A stretch of DNA of 9,140 bases from an uncultured Marvinbryantia sp. (GTDB lineage: Bacteria; Bacillota; Clostridia; Lachnospirales; Lachnospiraceae): the NCBI GenBank assembly GCA_934394985.1, contig CAKRRF010000064.1:1-9140 (forward strand), written 5' to 3'. Positions 1-7,830 of the stretch are shown piece by piece. How positions within the stretch are numbered: the first letter of the stretch is position 1; each line of letters opens with the position of its first letter. Position numbers and translations under genes: made by a program. The notes beneath the pieces were generated by a model. That model made no database searches. It had not been told where the DNA came from and saw only the letters and a program-made list of their open reading frames with translations.

Positions 1-60
1 TATTATTTTAACGAATTATCCTTTGTTCTCCTATCCTAAAATTAGTACTCTTTCCAAACA

Positions 61-111
61 CCGTAAAAGGCACAGCCGGGGATCTTCATCCACAGGCTGT
101 GCCCTTTACGG
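61..111 (-). terminator. Long near-perfect hairpin downstream of the zinc-ribbon gene, candidate terminator
   Basis: Arms 61-77 and 95-111 pair over 17 positions with one mismatch, around a 17-nt loop. It begins 19 nt after the stop of the zinc-ribbon gene, the last gene of the uvr group, so a terminator role fits by position. On the minus strand the bases after the stem are T-rich (TGTTTGG) but not a clean U-tract. Termination is therefore less certain than for the two other hairpins in the window. The stem could equally serve a gene off the left edge reading the other way. Nothing else was recognised in positions 1-60. Confidence 0.5.
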
Positions 112-129
112 TATCTTAATAGCAGCTTA

Positions 130-642
130 TCAGATCTTCTGTCCACAAAATTCACACGTTGTCACTCTGCCTTTTACTGTGCGAATTTCAGCACCGCAGT
201 ACGGGCAGATCCTGGTCTGAAAAATCTGATTCTCTACATGTAAACTTGGCGCTGTCAGTATCATACGCGCTGTTTCCTGATCGGCCTTCATATTCTGCAG
301 ATATTCTTTCTGCAGGAGTTTTTGTGCCTGTCTGGCGCTCCCTTTTCCGACTTCCTTCTCCAGTTTTTCAAAACTGATGCTTACTTCATCATATGTTCCC
401 AGATAAGACGCAATCCTTTGAGCCTTCCTGCAGTATATCATGTTACTTAAAATGCGGATAATCGGTATCACAAATAATGCAGTAAGTAAACTTGCCGCTG
501 CAAGGTCCATCATTTCTTTTCTGGCTTTGATATCATTTAACAACACCGATATTGCAGCTGCCGCCATGATTGCACAGATCACCATAATAATATAAGAAGA
601 TATCTTTGTTTTTCCGTATTTTTTTCCAAGATATGGATTCAT
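130..642 (-). CDS. Two-helix membrane protein with C-terminal zinc ribbon, function unknown
   Basis: This 170-residue protein was not recognised as a named family. Two hydrophobic stretches, about residues 14-35 and 47-69, should form a membrane hairpin. A charged, probably helical region follows (about 75-120). The C-terminus is a four-cysteine zinc ribbon, CPYC and CEFC at residues 146/149 and 163/166, most likely cytoplasmic. An upstream TTG at 666 would extend the frame by eight residues, but the ATG at 642 has an AGGGAG ribosome binding site four bases ahead and is preferred. The gene starts 30 nt after the uvrA stop in the same direction with no terminator between them, so it is probably the last gene of the uvrBA transcript. 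Nothing in it points to DNA repair. Such zinc-ribbon membrane proteins are common in Clostridia and mostly uncharacterised. The coding call is confident; the function is unknown. Confidence 0.85.
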   Translation of the reverse strand: MNPYLGKKYGKTKISSYIIMVICAIMAAAAISVLLNDIKARKEMMDLAAASLLTALFVIPIIRILSNMIYCRKAQRIASYLGTYDEVSISFEKLEKEVGKGSARQAQKLLQKEYLQNMKADQETARMILTAPSLHVENQIFQTRICPYCGAEIRTVKGRVTTCEFCGQKI

Positions 643-672
643 TTTTCTCCCTCTTTCCTCTCGCAATCAGAA

Positions 673-3531
673 TTATTGATTCTGGTTCAAATATTTTTGG
701 ATATATTTTCCGGTATAAGAAACCGGACTTTCTGCCACCTCTTCCGGTGTTCCCTGAGCGATCACTGTTCCACCACCGTCTCCGCCTTCCGGCCCGATAT
801 CAATGATATAATCTGCTGTTTTAATCACATCCAGATTATGTTCGATAACCACCACTGTATTGCCGCCATCGGCCAGTCTCTGCAAAATCTCAATCAGCTT
901 ATGCACATCTGCAAAGTGCAGTCCTGTAGTCGGTTCATCCAGGATATAAATGGTCTTTCCGGTACTTCTGCGGCTTAGTTCTGTGGCCAGCTTTACACGT
1001 TGTGCTTCCCCTCCGGATAACTGGGTCGATGGCTGTCCCAGCTTAATATAAGACAGTCCCACATCTTTTAATGTTTCTATTTTTCTTCGGACAGACGGTA
1101 CATGCTCAAAAAATCGCACTGCTTCTTCTACCGTCATATTCAGAACATCATAAATGCTTTTTCCCTTGTATTTCACTTCCAGAGTCTCACGATTGTAGCG
1201 CTTTCCTTCACAGACCTCACACGGTACATAAACATCAGGCAGGAAGTTCATTTCAATTTTGATAATACCGTCTCCAGAGCAGGCTTCACATCTTCCGCCT
1301 TTTACATTAAAGCTGAATCTTCCCTTACTGTATCCTCTCGCCTTTGCATCTGCCGTTGCCGCGAACAGATCACGGATGGCATCAAACACACCTGTATAAG
1401 TGGCCGGATTGGAGCGTGGAGTACGTCCAATCGGCGACTGATCGATGTTGATAATCTTATCAAGCTGCTCGGTTCCCTCAATGCCGTCATGATCTCCCGG
1501 TATGGTTCTTGCCCGATTCAGTGTCTTGGCAAGACTCTTGTATAAAATCTCATTAATCAGTGAACTCTTTCCTGAACCGGATACTCCTGTTACACAGGTC
1601 AGAACTCCCAGCGGAATCTCCACATCAATATTCTTCAGATTATTCTGTCTTGCGCCGAGAATCTTAATAAACCCGGTTGGCTTCTTTCGCTCCTTTGGTA
1701 CCGGTATTTGCAGTCTGCCACTTAAATAAGCTCCTGTCACCGATGCTTCACAGGCCATCAGTTCTTCTGCTGTTCCGGCAGCTACCACTTCTCCACCATG
1801 TTCACCGGCTCCAGGTCCAATATCTACGATATAATCTGCTTCCCGCATGGTATCTTCATCATGTTCGACTACCAGCAGAGTATTTCCCAGATCACGCAGA
1901 CTTTTTAATGTCGCCAGCAGCTTGTCATTATCCCGCTGATGAAGCCCGATACTTGGTTCATCCAAAATGTAAGCAACGCCCACCAGTCCTGATCCAATCT
2001 GAGTTGCTAGACGGATGCGCTGGGCTTCTCCTCCTGACAGGCTTCCGGTATTTCTGGCCAGTGTCAGATAATTCAATCCCACATCCATAAGAAACTTCAC
2101 TCTGGAACGGATCTCTTTTAACAGCAGTCTGCCAATCAGTTCCTGCTGCTTTGTCAGTGTCAGATGTTCCATAAAACTTTGCAGCTTATCAATCGAAAGT
2201 GTTGTCACCTCATATATATTTTTATCATTGATTGTTACTGCAAGAGATGCCGGCTTCAGTCTCTGTCCTTTACAGCTCTTGCAAGGTGTGATATTCATAA
2301 ACGTTTCATATTCTGCCCTGGAGGATTCTGATCCTGTCTCGCGATATCTTCGTTCCACATTTTTGATCAGTCCTTCAAATGCCACATGATATACACCTTC
2401 TCCACGCTGCCCTGTGTAATGTACATCCACTTCATGTCCACCTGTTCCATGGATCAGAATATCTCTGATCTCCTGCGGATATTCCTGATATGGCGTATCC
2501 AGGCTGAAATGATATTCCCTGGCCAGCGCATCCAGAATTGCTCTGGTAAAACTTCCTTTGTCCTTACAGGACTGCCATCCCATGACGACAATGGCTCCTT
2601 CCAGGATGCTGAGAGATTTGTCCGGTATCATCAGATCCTCATCAAATTCCATCCGGTATCCCAGTCCGGAGCATGCCGGGCAGGCGCCAAAGGGATTATT
2701 AAAAGAAAAGCTTCTCGGTTCTATCTCATCCACACTGATCCCACAGTCCGGACAGGAAAAACTCTGGCTGAAACTTAGCATTCCCTGCTCTGCGGCATCT
2801 GCCACAACCAGTCCCCCAGTCAGTGACATCACCGTCTCCAGTGAGTCTGTCAGTCTTTTTTCAATTCCGGGTTTTACAATCAGACGGTCTACCACAATCT
2901 CTATTGTATGTTTTTTATTCTTTTCCAGCCTGATTTCTTCAGACAATTCGTAAGTCAGACCATCTATTATCACACGGACATATCCATTCTTTCTTGCCTG
3001 CTCCAGGAGCTTGACATGCTCCCCTTTTCTCCCCCGCACCACCGGTGCCAGCAGCTGAATCTTTGTCCGCTCCGGCAGCTGCATGATCTGATCCACCATC
3101 TGATCCACAGTCTGTTTCCTGATCTCTCTGCCGCACGACGGACAGTGTGGAACCCCTATTCTGGCATACAGCAAACGAAAATAATCATAAATCTCTGTTA
3201 CTGTTCCGACAGTAGATCGTGGATTTCGATTGGTCGATTTCTGGTCAATAGAAATGGCCGGCGGCAGACCTTCGATACTCTCCACATCCGGCTTTTCCAT
3301 CTGGCCCAGAAACATCCTGGCATAAGACGACAATGACTCCATATATCGTCTCTGCCCTTCTGCATAAATCGTATCAAATGCCAGAGAAGATTTACCGGAA
3401 CCGGACAGTCCGGTCAATACCACCAGCTTATTTCTGGGAATATCCAGACTGATATTCTTCAGATTATTCTCATTTGCCCCACGAATTCGAATATACTGCT
3501 TTCTGTCAATTTTTTCCCTGTTCTCGCTCAT
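673..3531 (-). CDS. uvrA: UvrABC excinuclease, damage-recognition ATPase subunit A
   Basis: UvrA dimerises, loads UvrB at DNA lesions and starts nucleotide excision repair in the cytoplasm. The 952 residues match the family's usual 940-960. Both ABC modules are intact. The first has Walker [10 protein letters not shown] at 41-49, signature LSGGEAQR at 498-505 and Walker B ending LDEPS at about 523-527. The second has Walker [10 protein letters not shown] at 649-657, signature at 838-845 and Walker B LDEPT near 863-868. Zinc modules are visible at C260/C263/C284/C287 and C748/C751/C771/C774. Extra CxxC pairs lie at 130/133 and 417/420, the usual UvrA positions. The ATG overlaps the uvrB stop by 4 bp (ATGA) and has a GGAGG site inside the uvrB end, so translation is probably coupled. 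There is no sign of truncation. Nearby drug-resistance UvrA-like proteins are excluded by the intact UvrB-interaction region and the pairing with uvrB. Confidence 0.99.
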   Translation of the reverse strand: MSENREKIDRKQYIRIRGANENNLKNISLDIPRNKLVVLTGLSGSGKSSLAFDTIYAEGQRRYMESLSSYARMFLGQMEKPDVESIEGLPPAISIDQKSTNRNPRSTVGTVTEIYDYFRLLYARIGVPHCPSCGREIRKQTVDQMVDQIMQLPERTKIQLLAPVVRGRKGEHVKLLEQARKNGYVRVIIDGLTYELSEEIRLEKNKKHTIEIVVDRLIVKPGIEKRLTDSLETVMSLTGGLVVADAAEQGMLSFSQSFSCPDCGISVDEIEPRSFSFNNPFGACPACSGLGYRMEFDEDLMIPDKSLSILEGAIVVMGWQSCKDKGSFTRAILDALAREYHFSLDTPYQEYPQEIRDILIHGTGGHEVDVHYTGQRGEGVYHVAFEGLIKNVERRYRETGSESSRAEYETFMNITPCKSCKGQRLKPASLAVTINDKNIYEVTTLSIDKLQSFMEHLTLTKQQELIGRLLLKEIRSRVKFLMDVGLNYLTLARNTGSLSGGEAQRIRLATQIGSGLVGVAYILDEPSIGLHQRDNDKLLATLKSLRDLGNTLLVVEHDEDTMREADYIVDIGPGAGEHGGEVVAAGTAEELMACEASVTGAYLSGRLQIPVPKERKKPTGFIKILGARQNNLKNIDVEIPLGVLTCVTGVSGSGKSSLINEILYKSLAKTLNRARTIPGDHDGIEGTEQLDKIINIDQSPIGRTPRSNPATYTGVFDAIRDLFAATADAKARGYSKGRFSFNVKGGRCEACSGDGIIKIEMNFLPDVYVPCEVCEGKRYNRETLEVKYKGKSIYDVLNMTVEEAVRFFEHVPSVRRKIETLKDVGLSYIKLGQPSTQLSGGEAQRVKLATELSRRSTGKTIYILDEPTTGLHFADVHKLIEILQRLADGGNTVVVIEHNLDVIKTADYIIDIGPEGGDGGGTVIAQGTPEEVAESPVSYTGKYIQKYLNQNQ

Positions 3532-5594
3532 TCTTCCTCCAGTTCCTGCAAATGCTTTTTTAAATCAATCATCTTATCACGCAATTCCATCGCCGCCTCA
3601 AAATTCAGCTCGGCTGCTGCTTTTTTCATCTGTTTTTCTACTTTTCCTATGAGCTTTTCCAGATCCTTTCTGCCCATAGACTCCGGATCCACCTCATGAT
3701 CCTTTTCTTCTTTTGCCACAGCCTTCGAAATACTGATCAGATCTCGAACCGCCTTACGTACCGTCTGTGGTGTAATGCCATGCTCCTCATTGTAAGCCTC
3801 CTGCACAGCACGCCTTCGATTTGTCTCATCAATTGCTGTCTTCATCGAATCCGTCATCACATCTGCATACATAATCACATGACCATCTGCATTTCTGGCA
3901 GCACGTCCGATTGTCTGAATCAGAGAAGTGGCAGATCTCAGGAACCCTTCCTTATCTGCATCCAGGATCGCTACCAGCGTAATCTCCGGAATATCCAGTC
4001 CCTCTCGCAGCAAATTGATACCTACCAGTACATCAAATACATCCAGACGCATATCCCGGATAATTTCTGTACGTTCCAGGGTATCTACATCCGAGTGAAG
4101 GTACCGGACACGAATCCCCAGCTCTCTGAGATATGAGGTCAGATCTTCTGCCATACGCTTGGTCAGCGTAGTGATCAGAACTTTATTCTTGCCGGCAATC
4201 TCTTTATTAATCTCTCCCACCAGATCATCAATCTGTCCCTCCACCGGCCGGACATCTACTTTCGGATCCAACAAACCGGTCGGTCTGATGATCTGCTCTG
4301 CCCGAAGCATCTCATGTTCTTCCTCATAATTTCCCGGTGTGGCAGATACAAACAAAATCTGATCTATTTTACTTTCAAATTCCTGAAAATTCAACGGACG
4401 ATTATCCAGTGCGGAAGGCAAACGGAATCCATAATCCACCAGAGTCGTCTTTCTGGAGCGGTCACCGGAATACATGGCACCAATCTGTGGGATGGTCTTA
4501 TGTGACTCATCAATCATAATCAGAAAATCATCCGGAAAATAATCGATCAGTGTATGAGGCGGAACACCTGGCTCCAGTCCCGCCAGATGTCTGGAATAAT
4601 TCTCAATACCTGAACAGAACCCTGTTTCCCGCATCATCTCGATGTCAAAATTGGTTCGTTCTGCAATACGCTGCGCCTCCAGAAGCTTGTCATTGCTTTT
4701 AAAATATTCCAGACGCTCTGCCAGTTCCTCTTCAATATGCTTTGTTGCTTCCAGCATCTTGTCCACCGGAACCACATAATGAGATGCCGGAAAGATCGCC
4801 ACATGCTCCAGACGGCTTCGAATCTCACCGGTAAGCACATCAAACTCTGTAATTCTGTCTACTTCATCTCCAAAAAATTCTATTCGAATCGCTGTCTCTG
4901 ATGCATTCGCAGGTATCACCTCCAGCACATCCCCATGCACCCGGAAGGTTCCTCTTTTAAAATCTATTTCATTTCTGTCATACTGCATATCAATCAGCTT
5001 GCGTATGACATCATCTCTGTCCTTTTCCATACCCGGACGCAGCGACACTATCATATTCTTGTAATCAACCGGACTTCCCAAACCATAGATACAGGATACA
5101 GATGCCACAATAATTACATCTTTCCTCTCTGCCAGTGCTGTCGTAGCTGACAAACGCAGCTTGTCGATCTCATCATTAATCGAGGAATCCTTTGCTATAT
5201 AAGTATCTGATGAGGGTACATACGCCTCTGGCTGATAATAATCATAATAGGAGACAAAATATTCCACTGCGTTCTCGGGGAACATCTCCTTGAACTCTCC
5301 GTATAACTGAGCCGCTAACGTCTTATTATGAGCGATGACAAGTGTCGGCTTCTGTAATTGCTGAATCACATTTGCCATCGTAAAAGTCTTTCCAGAACCC
5401 GTAACCCCTAGTAAAGTCTGGCATTGATTGCCTTCCCTGAACCCTTTCACAAGCTCTGCGATCGCCTGTGGCTGGTCTCCGGTCGGCTCATATGGAGCTT
5501 TTAATTTAAAAGCATATCCGCCCTGCTGACTGCTTTTATGATCTAGTAGCTGAACATAGTCAGCAGATTGCGAATGTCCTTTTTCTACATTCAT
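3528..5594 (-). CDS. uvrB: UvrABC excinuclease, helicase-like subunit B
   Basis: UvrB receives damaged DNA from UvrA, verifies the lesion with a beta-hairpin and recruits UvrC for incision. Numbering is from the ATG at 5594 (688 residues). Walker A GVTGSGKT is at 63-70, the damage-probing hairpin [10 protein letters not shown] at 116-125, the DEAD-like box MIDESH at 360-365, helicase motif [11 protein letters not shown] at 560-568, and the C-terminal UVR helical pair at about 645-680. An in-frame ATG lies 15 nt upstream at 5609, but it has no ribosome binding site; its own bases form the GGAGG that sits eight nt before the 5594 ATG, so 5594 is preferred. The protein then has about 28 residues before the conserved FKL...PTGDQP core, longer than the few seen in E. 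coli UvrB. It is the first gene of a uvrB-uvrA operon, probably SOS-controlled. Confidence 0.98.
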   Translation of the reverse strand: MNVEKGHSQSADYVQLLDHKSSQQGGYAFKLKAPYEPTGDQPQAIAELVKGFREGNQCQTLLGVTGSGKTFTMANVIQQLQKPTLVIAHNKTLAAQLYGEFKEMFPENAVEYFVSYYDYYQPEAYVPSSDTYIAKDSSINDEIDKLRLSATTALAERKDVIIVASVSCIYGLGSPVDYKNMIVSLRPGMEKDRDDVIRKLIDMQYDRNEIDFKRGTFRVHGDVLEVIPANASETAIRIEFFGDEVDRITEFDVLTGEIRSRLEHVAIFPASHYVVPVDKMLEATKHIEEELAERLEYFKSNDKLLEAQRIAERTNFDIEMMRETGFCSGIENYSRHLAGLEPGVPPHTLIDYFPDDFLIMIDESHKTIPQIGAMYSGDRSRKTTLVDYGFRLPSALDNRPLNFQEFESKIDQILFVSATPGNYEEEHEMLRAEQIIRPTGLLDPKVDVRPVEGQIDDLVGEINKEIAGKNKVLITTLTKRMAEDLTSYLRELGIRVRYLHSDVDTLERTEIIRDMRLDVFDVLVGINLLREGLDIPEITLVAILDADKEGFLRSATSLIQTIGRAARNADGHVIMYADVMTDSMKTAIDETNRRRAVQEAYNEEHGITPQTVRKAVRDLISISKAVAKEEKDHEVDPESMGRKDLEKLIGKVEKQMKKAAAELNFEAAMELRDKMIDLKKHLQELEEE

Positions 5595-5614
5595 GGTAAA
5601 CGCCTCCATTCATA

Positions 5615-5641
5615 CTTATTGAATGACTAATGTTCAATAAG
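5615..5641. promoter_or_regulatory. Perfect 9-bp dyad just upstream of uvrB
   Basis: The arms CTTATTGAA (5615-5623) and TTCAATAAG (5633-5641) are perfect inverted repeats around a nine-base centre. The dyad lies in the transcribed leader, about 20 bases before the uvrB start and just upstream of its GGAGG site. It overlaps one GAAC-N4-GT motif (5624-5635). It could be an operator or an mRNA hairpin next to the ribosome binding site. AT-rich arms make a stable RNA stem only moderately likely. Confidence 0.5.
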
Positions 5642-5737
5642 ATGTGACTTTTGCGGATAAAACAGCACCCGGAAATACCTGAAAGTACAATACTCCGGTT
5701 CTGTCATATTTTACTGTTTGTTCTTGTAACAGTCCCT

Positions 5738-5746
5738 ATTATATCA
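5738..5746 (-). promoter_or_regulatory. Extended -10 sigma-A promoter for uvrBA
   Basis: On the minus strand the sequence reads TGATATAAT: a perfect TATAAT (5738-5743) preceded by the TGN extension (5744-5746). No good TTGACA lies 16-18 bp upstream, where the sequence is TATACT-like, so the extended -10 probably compensates. Transcription would start near 5731, leaving a leader of about 137 nt before uvrB. It sits downstream of the terminator that closes the neighbouring operon, so uvrBA appears independently transcribed. Confidence 0.7.
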
Positions 5747-5780
5747 GACATTTTTTTGAAAGTATATAGAGGAAGACAAG

Positions 5781-5818
5781 AAAAAAGTACAAATGTTCGA
5801 TTCTCATCTGTACTTTTT
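5781..5818 (-). terminator. Intrinsic terminator of the microcompartment-like operon
   Basis: Perfect 10-bp arms (5785-5794 against 5809-5818) pair, with a further ATG/CAT pairing inside after one mismatch. Read on the minus strand the stem runs into six T residues ending at 5781. The hairpin starts about 34 nt past the stop of the AllA-like gene, the right place for an operon terminator. A-tracts on both sides mean it could work in both directions, though no plus-strand gene was found. It separates the shell-protein operon from uvrBA. Confidence 0.7.
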
Positions 5819-5852
5819 CTCACACTACTATTCTGTTTTTCAGCCTATCTGG

Positions 5853-6344
5853 TCAGTCAGTTACAATCTGAAACCAGTTCTTCTCTTCAAATTCCACTAC
5901 TGTACAGTCATTTGCATAGGTACATTCTGGTAAAATGATCATAGCATGAAGCACTTCATTATGGACCGGAAGTGGACACAGGTGCCAGATCGCCGCATTG
6001 ATCTTAACCATACAGCCCTTTGGTACGATAAATGCTTTTGTAAGCTCCGGTACCGGAGTCCCTGCCGAAGCCGGTGCTACATGAATCATCATATCGTCAT
6101 CCAGCGCCACAATTCCTTCCCATGTTGTCGTATGATACTCTGCACATTTCACAATCCGATCATCTTTTTTTACTTCAATTGGTGAAAATCCCAGACTGCC
6201 CATGGCAGTCCCTGAAATCCGATCCGGATAAAATTTATGAATTTCACCCTGAAGCGGGTATCCTTCCGGATGGATCATATCACAAAATGTTCCATATGGT
6301 GCAAATTCCTCTGTCGTAATCTTTACTGCTTTTAACTCTCTCAT
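5853..6344 (-). CDS. AllA (ureidoglycolate lyase)-family protein
   Basis: The 163-residue protein resembles AllA, a small beta-barrel (cupin-like) enzyme that splits ureidoglycolate into glyoxylate and urea in allantoin catabolism. The best-matching blocks are the E-x-H at residues 69-71 (E. coli AllA has ERH), the segment AFIVPKG near 104-110, and the W120-H121 pair matching the family's WHHP. The normal QAFIP block after the first histidine is replaced by WEGIVA (75-80), so the substrate may differ. No other allantoin or urea genes are in the window. A good AGAGG site lies six bases before the ATG. The gene starts 18 nt after the EutP-like gene and is last in a four-gene operon with two shell proteins, so its product or substrate may relate to a compartment. 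Family membership is fairly confident; the reaction is not. Confidence 0.75.
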   Translation of the reverse strand: MRELKAVKITTEEFAPYGTFCDMIHPEGYPLQGEIHKFYPDRISGTAMGSLGFSPIEVKKDDRIVKCAEYHTTTWEGIVALDDDMMIHVAPASAGTPVPELTKAFIVPKGCMVKINAAIWHLCPLPVHNEVLHAMIILPECTYANDCTVVEFEEKNWFQIVTD

Positions 6345-6362
6345 ACCATACCTCTTCTCTTT

Positions 6363-6893
6363 CTACCGAATCGCCTCCGGATACTCTACGCCTTCCGGCA
6401 TAGGATCCCACTCATTCAGTCCCAGACTCTGTTTAAATCTGGCCTGTTCCAACGTCAGCTTTGGCAGATCATCCTGCAGATAATCCAGCAATTCACTGAT
6501 GCCTTCTCTTGTCTTGTTATTTACTATAAAAATCCTCTCACAACCCATATTCTCCATCCATTGTCTTACCATGGGAACATTGGCATGTATAGAATCCACC
6601 TTGGTGATTATGCCGATCAACGGGCGCAGAAGAAAATTCCTGCTTCCGTCACTAAACAGATTAAATGGCTCATCAGCAGCCTGTACGATGGCAATCACAT
6701 CAGCTTCAAAGGAAAAACAGGCAAGTCCCACGCTGAAATGCTTGGACTCCGCATATTCTCCCGGTGTATCAATCGTATCTTCATTTGTATTGGTATACTG
6801 AGTCTTATGATAATGAAGCTTCTCACCCTTCAATGCCTGCGTCAGAGATGTTTTTCCTGCCTCACTTCGACCCATAAGAAAAAGTTTTTTCAT
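6363..6893 (-). CDS. EutP/PduV-family P-loop protein of microcompartment operons
   Basis: This 176-residue Ras-like P-loop protein belongs to the EutP/PduV group, found almost only beside microcompartment genes. The P-loop GRSEAGKT spans 8-15, G3 is DTPGEY at 42-47 as in Salmonella EutP, and G4 is TKVD at 97-100. EutP has been reported to act as an acetate kinase in ethanolamine use, and PduV has been linked to compartment positioning; neither role can be assigned here. The C-terminus carries about 30 residues past the G domain (from about 147, acidic and proline-containing), longer than Salmonella EutP as I recall it. The gene starts 18 nt after the second shell gene with a weak AGGA-type site, and 18 nt separate it from the AllA-like gene, so all are co-transcribed. 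The family call is strong. Confidence 0.9.
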   Translation of the reverse strand: MKKLFLMGRSEAGKTSLTQALKGEKLHYHKTQYTNTNEDTIDTPGEYAESKHFSVGLACFSFEADVIAIVQAADEPFNLFSDGSRNFLLRPLIGIITKVDSIHANVPMVRQWMENMGCERIFIVNNKTREGISELLDYLQDDLPKLTLEQARFKQSLGLNEWDPMPEGVEYPEAIR

Positions 6894-6911
6894 TTTTTTA
6901 CCGTCCTGCTG

Positions 6912-7343
6912 TCAGCTTGTATGAATCTCGCAGACATCAAACTTCAATGTCTCACGGAAAAACCGGACCACTTCCTCCACGGCCGTCAGAACCTCTGTAA
7001 GTCTGCCGGTCAGAATCAGCGTTCCACAAAAACGATCCATAAATCCCACTTCTACGTGCGCCGCTTTCACGGCAACATCTGCCGCCACAACAATGGCTTC
7101 CCAGGGTGTCACACGAATCATGCCTATAGACTCTCCTCTGTGATCCTCCCCCTCATGGACACCAATATGCAGTGCAAGGTTCTCATATATCACCCTGTCA
7201 TTCGGCGTAAACACATGTGCAAAGCAAACTTCCCTTCCCGGAACCCTCACACGGGTAATCCGGAGTCTCTTCCCCTTCAGATTCTCATAATCATCATGAA
7301 ACAGCCTCTCCAGCAGTTCTTCCCTTGTTATCCGTTCTTCCAT
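6912..7343 (-). CDS. Second EutS/PduU-type (circularly permuted) microcompartment shell protein
   Basis: The 143-residue protein has one BMC domain in the permuted order of EutS and PduU, whose hexamers tile the shell and carry a small beta-barrel on one face. The fold is recognisable from the strand VPGREVCFAH (about 34-43), SIGMIRVTPWEA (about 71-82), VAADVAVKAA, and GFMDRFCGTLILTG (about 100-113), ending in the FFRETL helix. It is a diverged paralogue of the gene before it, identical at many of these positions. It has about 20 extra charged residues at the N-terminus and a longer Gly/Glu/His loop (GVHEGEDHRGE) before the core strand. A GTG at 7376 would extend the frame into the previous gene, but the ATG at 7343 has GGAAG six bases upstream, just after the preceding stop, so it is preferred. 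The start lies 11 nt past that stop. Confidence 0.9.
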   Translation of the reverse strand: MEERITREELLERLFHDDYENLKGKRLRITRVRVPGREVCFAHVFTPNDRVIYENLALHIGVHEGEDHRGESIGMIRVTPWEAIVVAADVAVKAAHVEVGFMDRFCGTLILTGRLTEVLTAVEEVVRFFRETLKFDVCEIHTS

Positions 7344-7354
7344 GGTGCACTTCC

Positions 7355-7720
7355 TTATCGCTTGGTGATCTTGCACACAACATAGCCAAGAGTATCGCGG
7401 AAATAATTCACGATCTCATGCATAGCAGTCTCTACATCAGAAATCTCGCCAGTGATGATCAGTGTTCCTGTAAAACGGTCTGCAAATCCAAGATATACAT
7501 TACTGCTCTTTACTGCAATATCAGATGCGATAACCGCAGATTCCGAAGGTGTCATGTTCATAATTCCAATTGCTGATGATCCATAATCCACCTCTGGATT
7601 CAGACCAAGCTTCTGATAAATGATCGGTGCCGGTCCTCCCATTATATGAGCAAATGTGATCTCCTTACCGGCTACTGTTTCCTGTACAATTCTGATCTGA
7701 TCTTTGTATTCCCCCGCCAT
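7355..7720 (-). CDS. First EutS/PduU-type (circularly permuted) microcompartment shell protein
   Basis: This 121-residue protein is close to the usual length of EutS (111) and PduU (116), the single-domain, circularly permuted hexameric BMC shell proteins. Family signatures include VAGKEITFAHIMG (about 16-28), SAIGIMNMTPSE (about 49-60), ASDIAVKSSNVYLGFADRF (about 66-84), GTLIITG, and a C-terminal Y-V-V-C-x-I-T-K matching the EutS end. The start has an AGAGGA site seven to eight bases upstream, and its ATG overlaps the stop of a 36-codon open frame (TAATG). It is the first clear gene of the operon, preceded by a near-consensus promoter and a structured leader. In known ethanolamine or propanediol compartments EutS/PduU is one minor shell part beside canonical hexamers and pentamers. 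Here it appears without them, paired with a paralogue. Confidence 0.93.
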   Translation of the reverse strand: MAGEYKDQIRIVQETVAGKEITFAHIMGGPAPIIYQKLGLNPEVDYGSSAIGIMNMTPSESAVIASDIAVKSSNVYLGFADRFTGTLIITGEISDVETAMHEIVNYFRDTLGYVVCKITKR

Positions 7721-7830
7721 TAAAGATTCCTCTCTTTCAAAAAATTCGCATTTTTTATAGTCAGGCGGATATTCACAATCCGCTTTGCTGCTTGCTCATA
7801 AGCCGGATCTCTATCTATCCAGCTTACCAT
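7720..7830 (-). CDS. Possible 36-residue leader peptide upstream of the first shell gene
   Basis: An open frame from ATG 7830 encodes a 36-residue basic peptide beginning MVSWIDRDPAYEQAAKR and ending in LKERNL. Its TAA shares one base with the ATG of the first shell gene, an arrangement typical of coupled translation. An AGGAG lies only one base before the ATG, closer than normal, and the predicted transcript begins about six bases before the ATG, so translation would be nearly leaderless. The same stretch forms three RNA hairpins, so ribosome movement here could affect folding. A frame this short can stay open by chance; the exact stop/start overlap is the main support. No family was recognised, and it could simply be untranslated leader. 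Confidence 0.35.
   Translation of the reverse strand: MVSWIDRDPAYEQAAKRIVNIRLTIKNANFLKERNL
7739..7825 (-). promoter_or_regulatory. Structured 5' leader with three hairpins and a competing pairing
   Basis: In transcript order, hairpin 1 pairs 7817-7825 with 7800-7808 (nine pairs, one G-U, 8-nt loop). Hairpin 2 pairs 7778-7783 with 7765-7770 (six pairs, GC-rich). Hairpin 3 pairs 7750-7756 with 7739-7745 (all A-U except the 4-nt GCGA loop). The 3' arm of hairpin 1 (ATCCGGCTT) can instead pair with the 5' side of hairpin 2 (AAGCGGAT) with one bulged G, so hairpins 1 and 2 are mutually exclusive with that fold. This looks like an attenuator or RNA switch, but no known riboswitch consensus was recognised. 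The 36-codon frame covers the same bases. Confidence 0.45.

Noticed and set aside
130..666. TTG start at 666 for the zinc-ribbon gene
   Set aside because: The extra residues are encoded by the purine-rich ribosome binding site of the ATG at 642.
5651..5938. Plus-strand frame of 95 codons with a hydrophobic stretch
   Set aside because: It crosses the uvrB promoter, the terminator and the end of the AllA-like gene; the hydrophobicity comes from T-rich sequence and no ribosome binding site was seen.
6912..7376. GTG start at 7376 for the second shell gene
   Set aside because: The ATG at 7343 has a well-placed GGAAG site just after the preceding stop, and the extra residues would overlap the first shell gene without family support.
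6561..7385. Long plus-strand open frame of 274 codons
   Set aside because: It lies antisense to the EutP-like and second shell genes, which have clear family motifs; its translation looks like no family and is rich in Cys, His and Ile in a shadow-like way.
7765..7825. ANTAR (EutV-type) dual-hairpin antiterminator in the shell-operon leader
   Set aside because: Two hairpins are present, but the loops are eight and seven bases and do not show the A/G-conserved hexaloops of that motif, and no terminator clearly overlaps the second stem.
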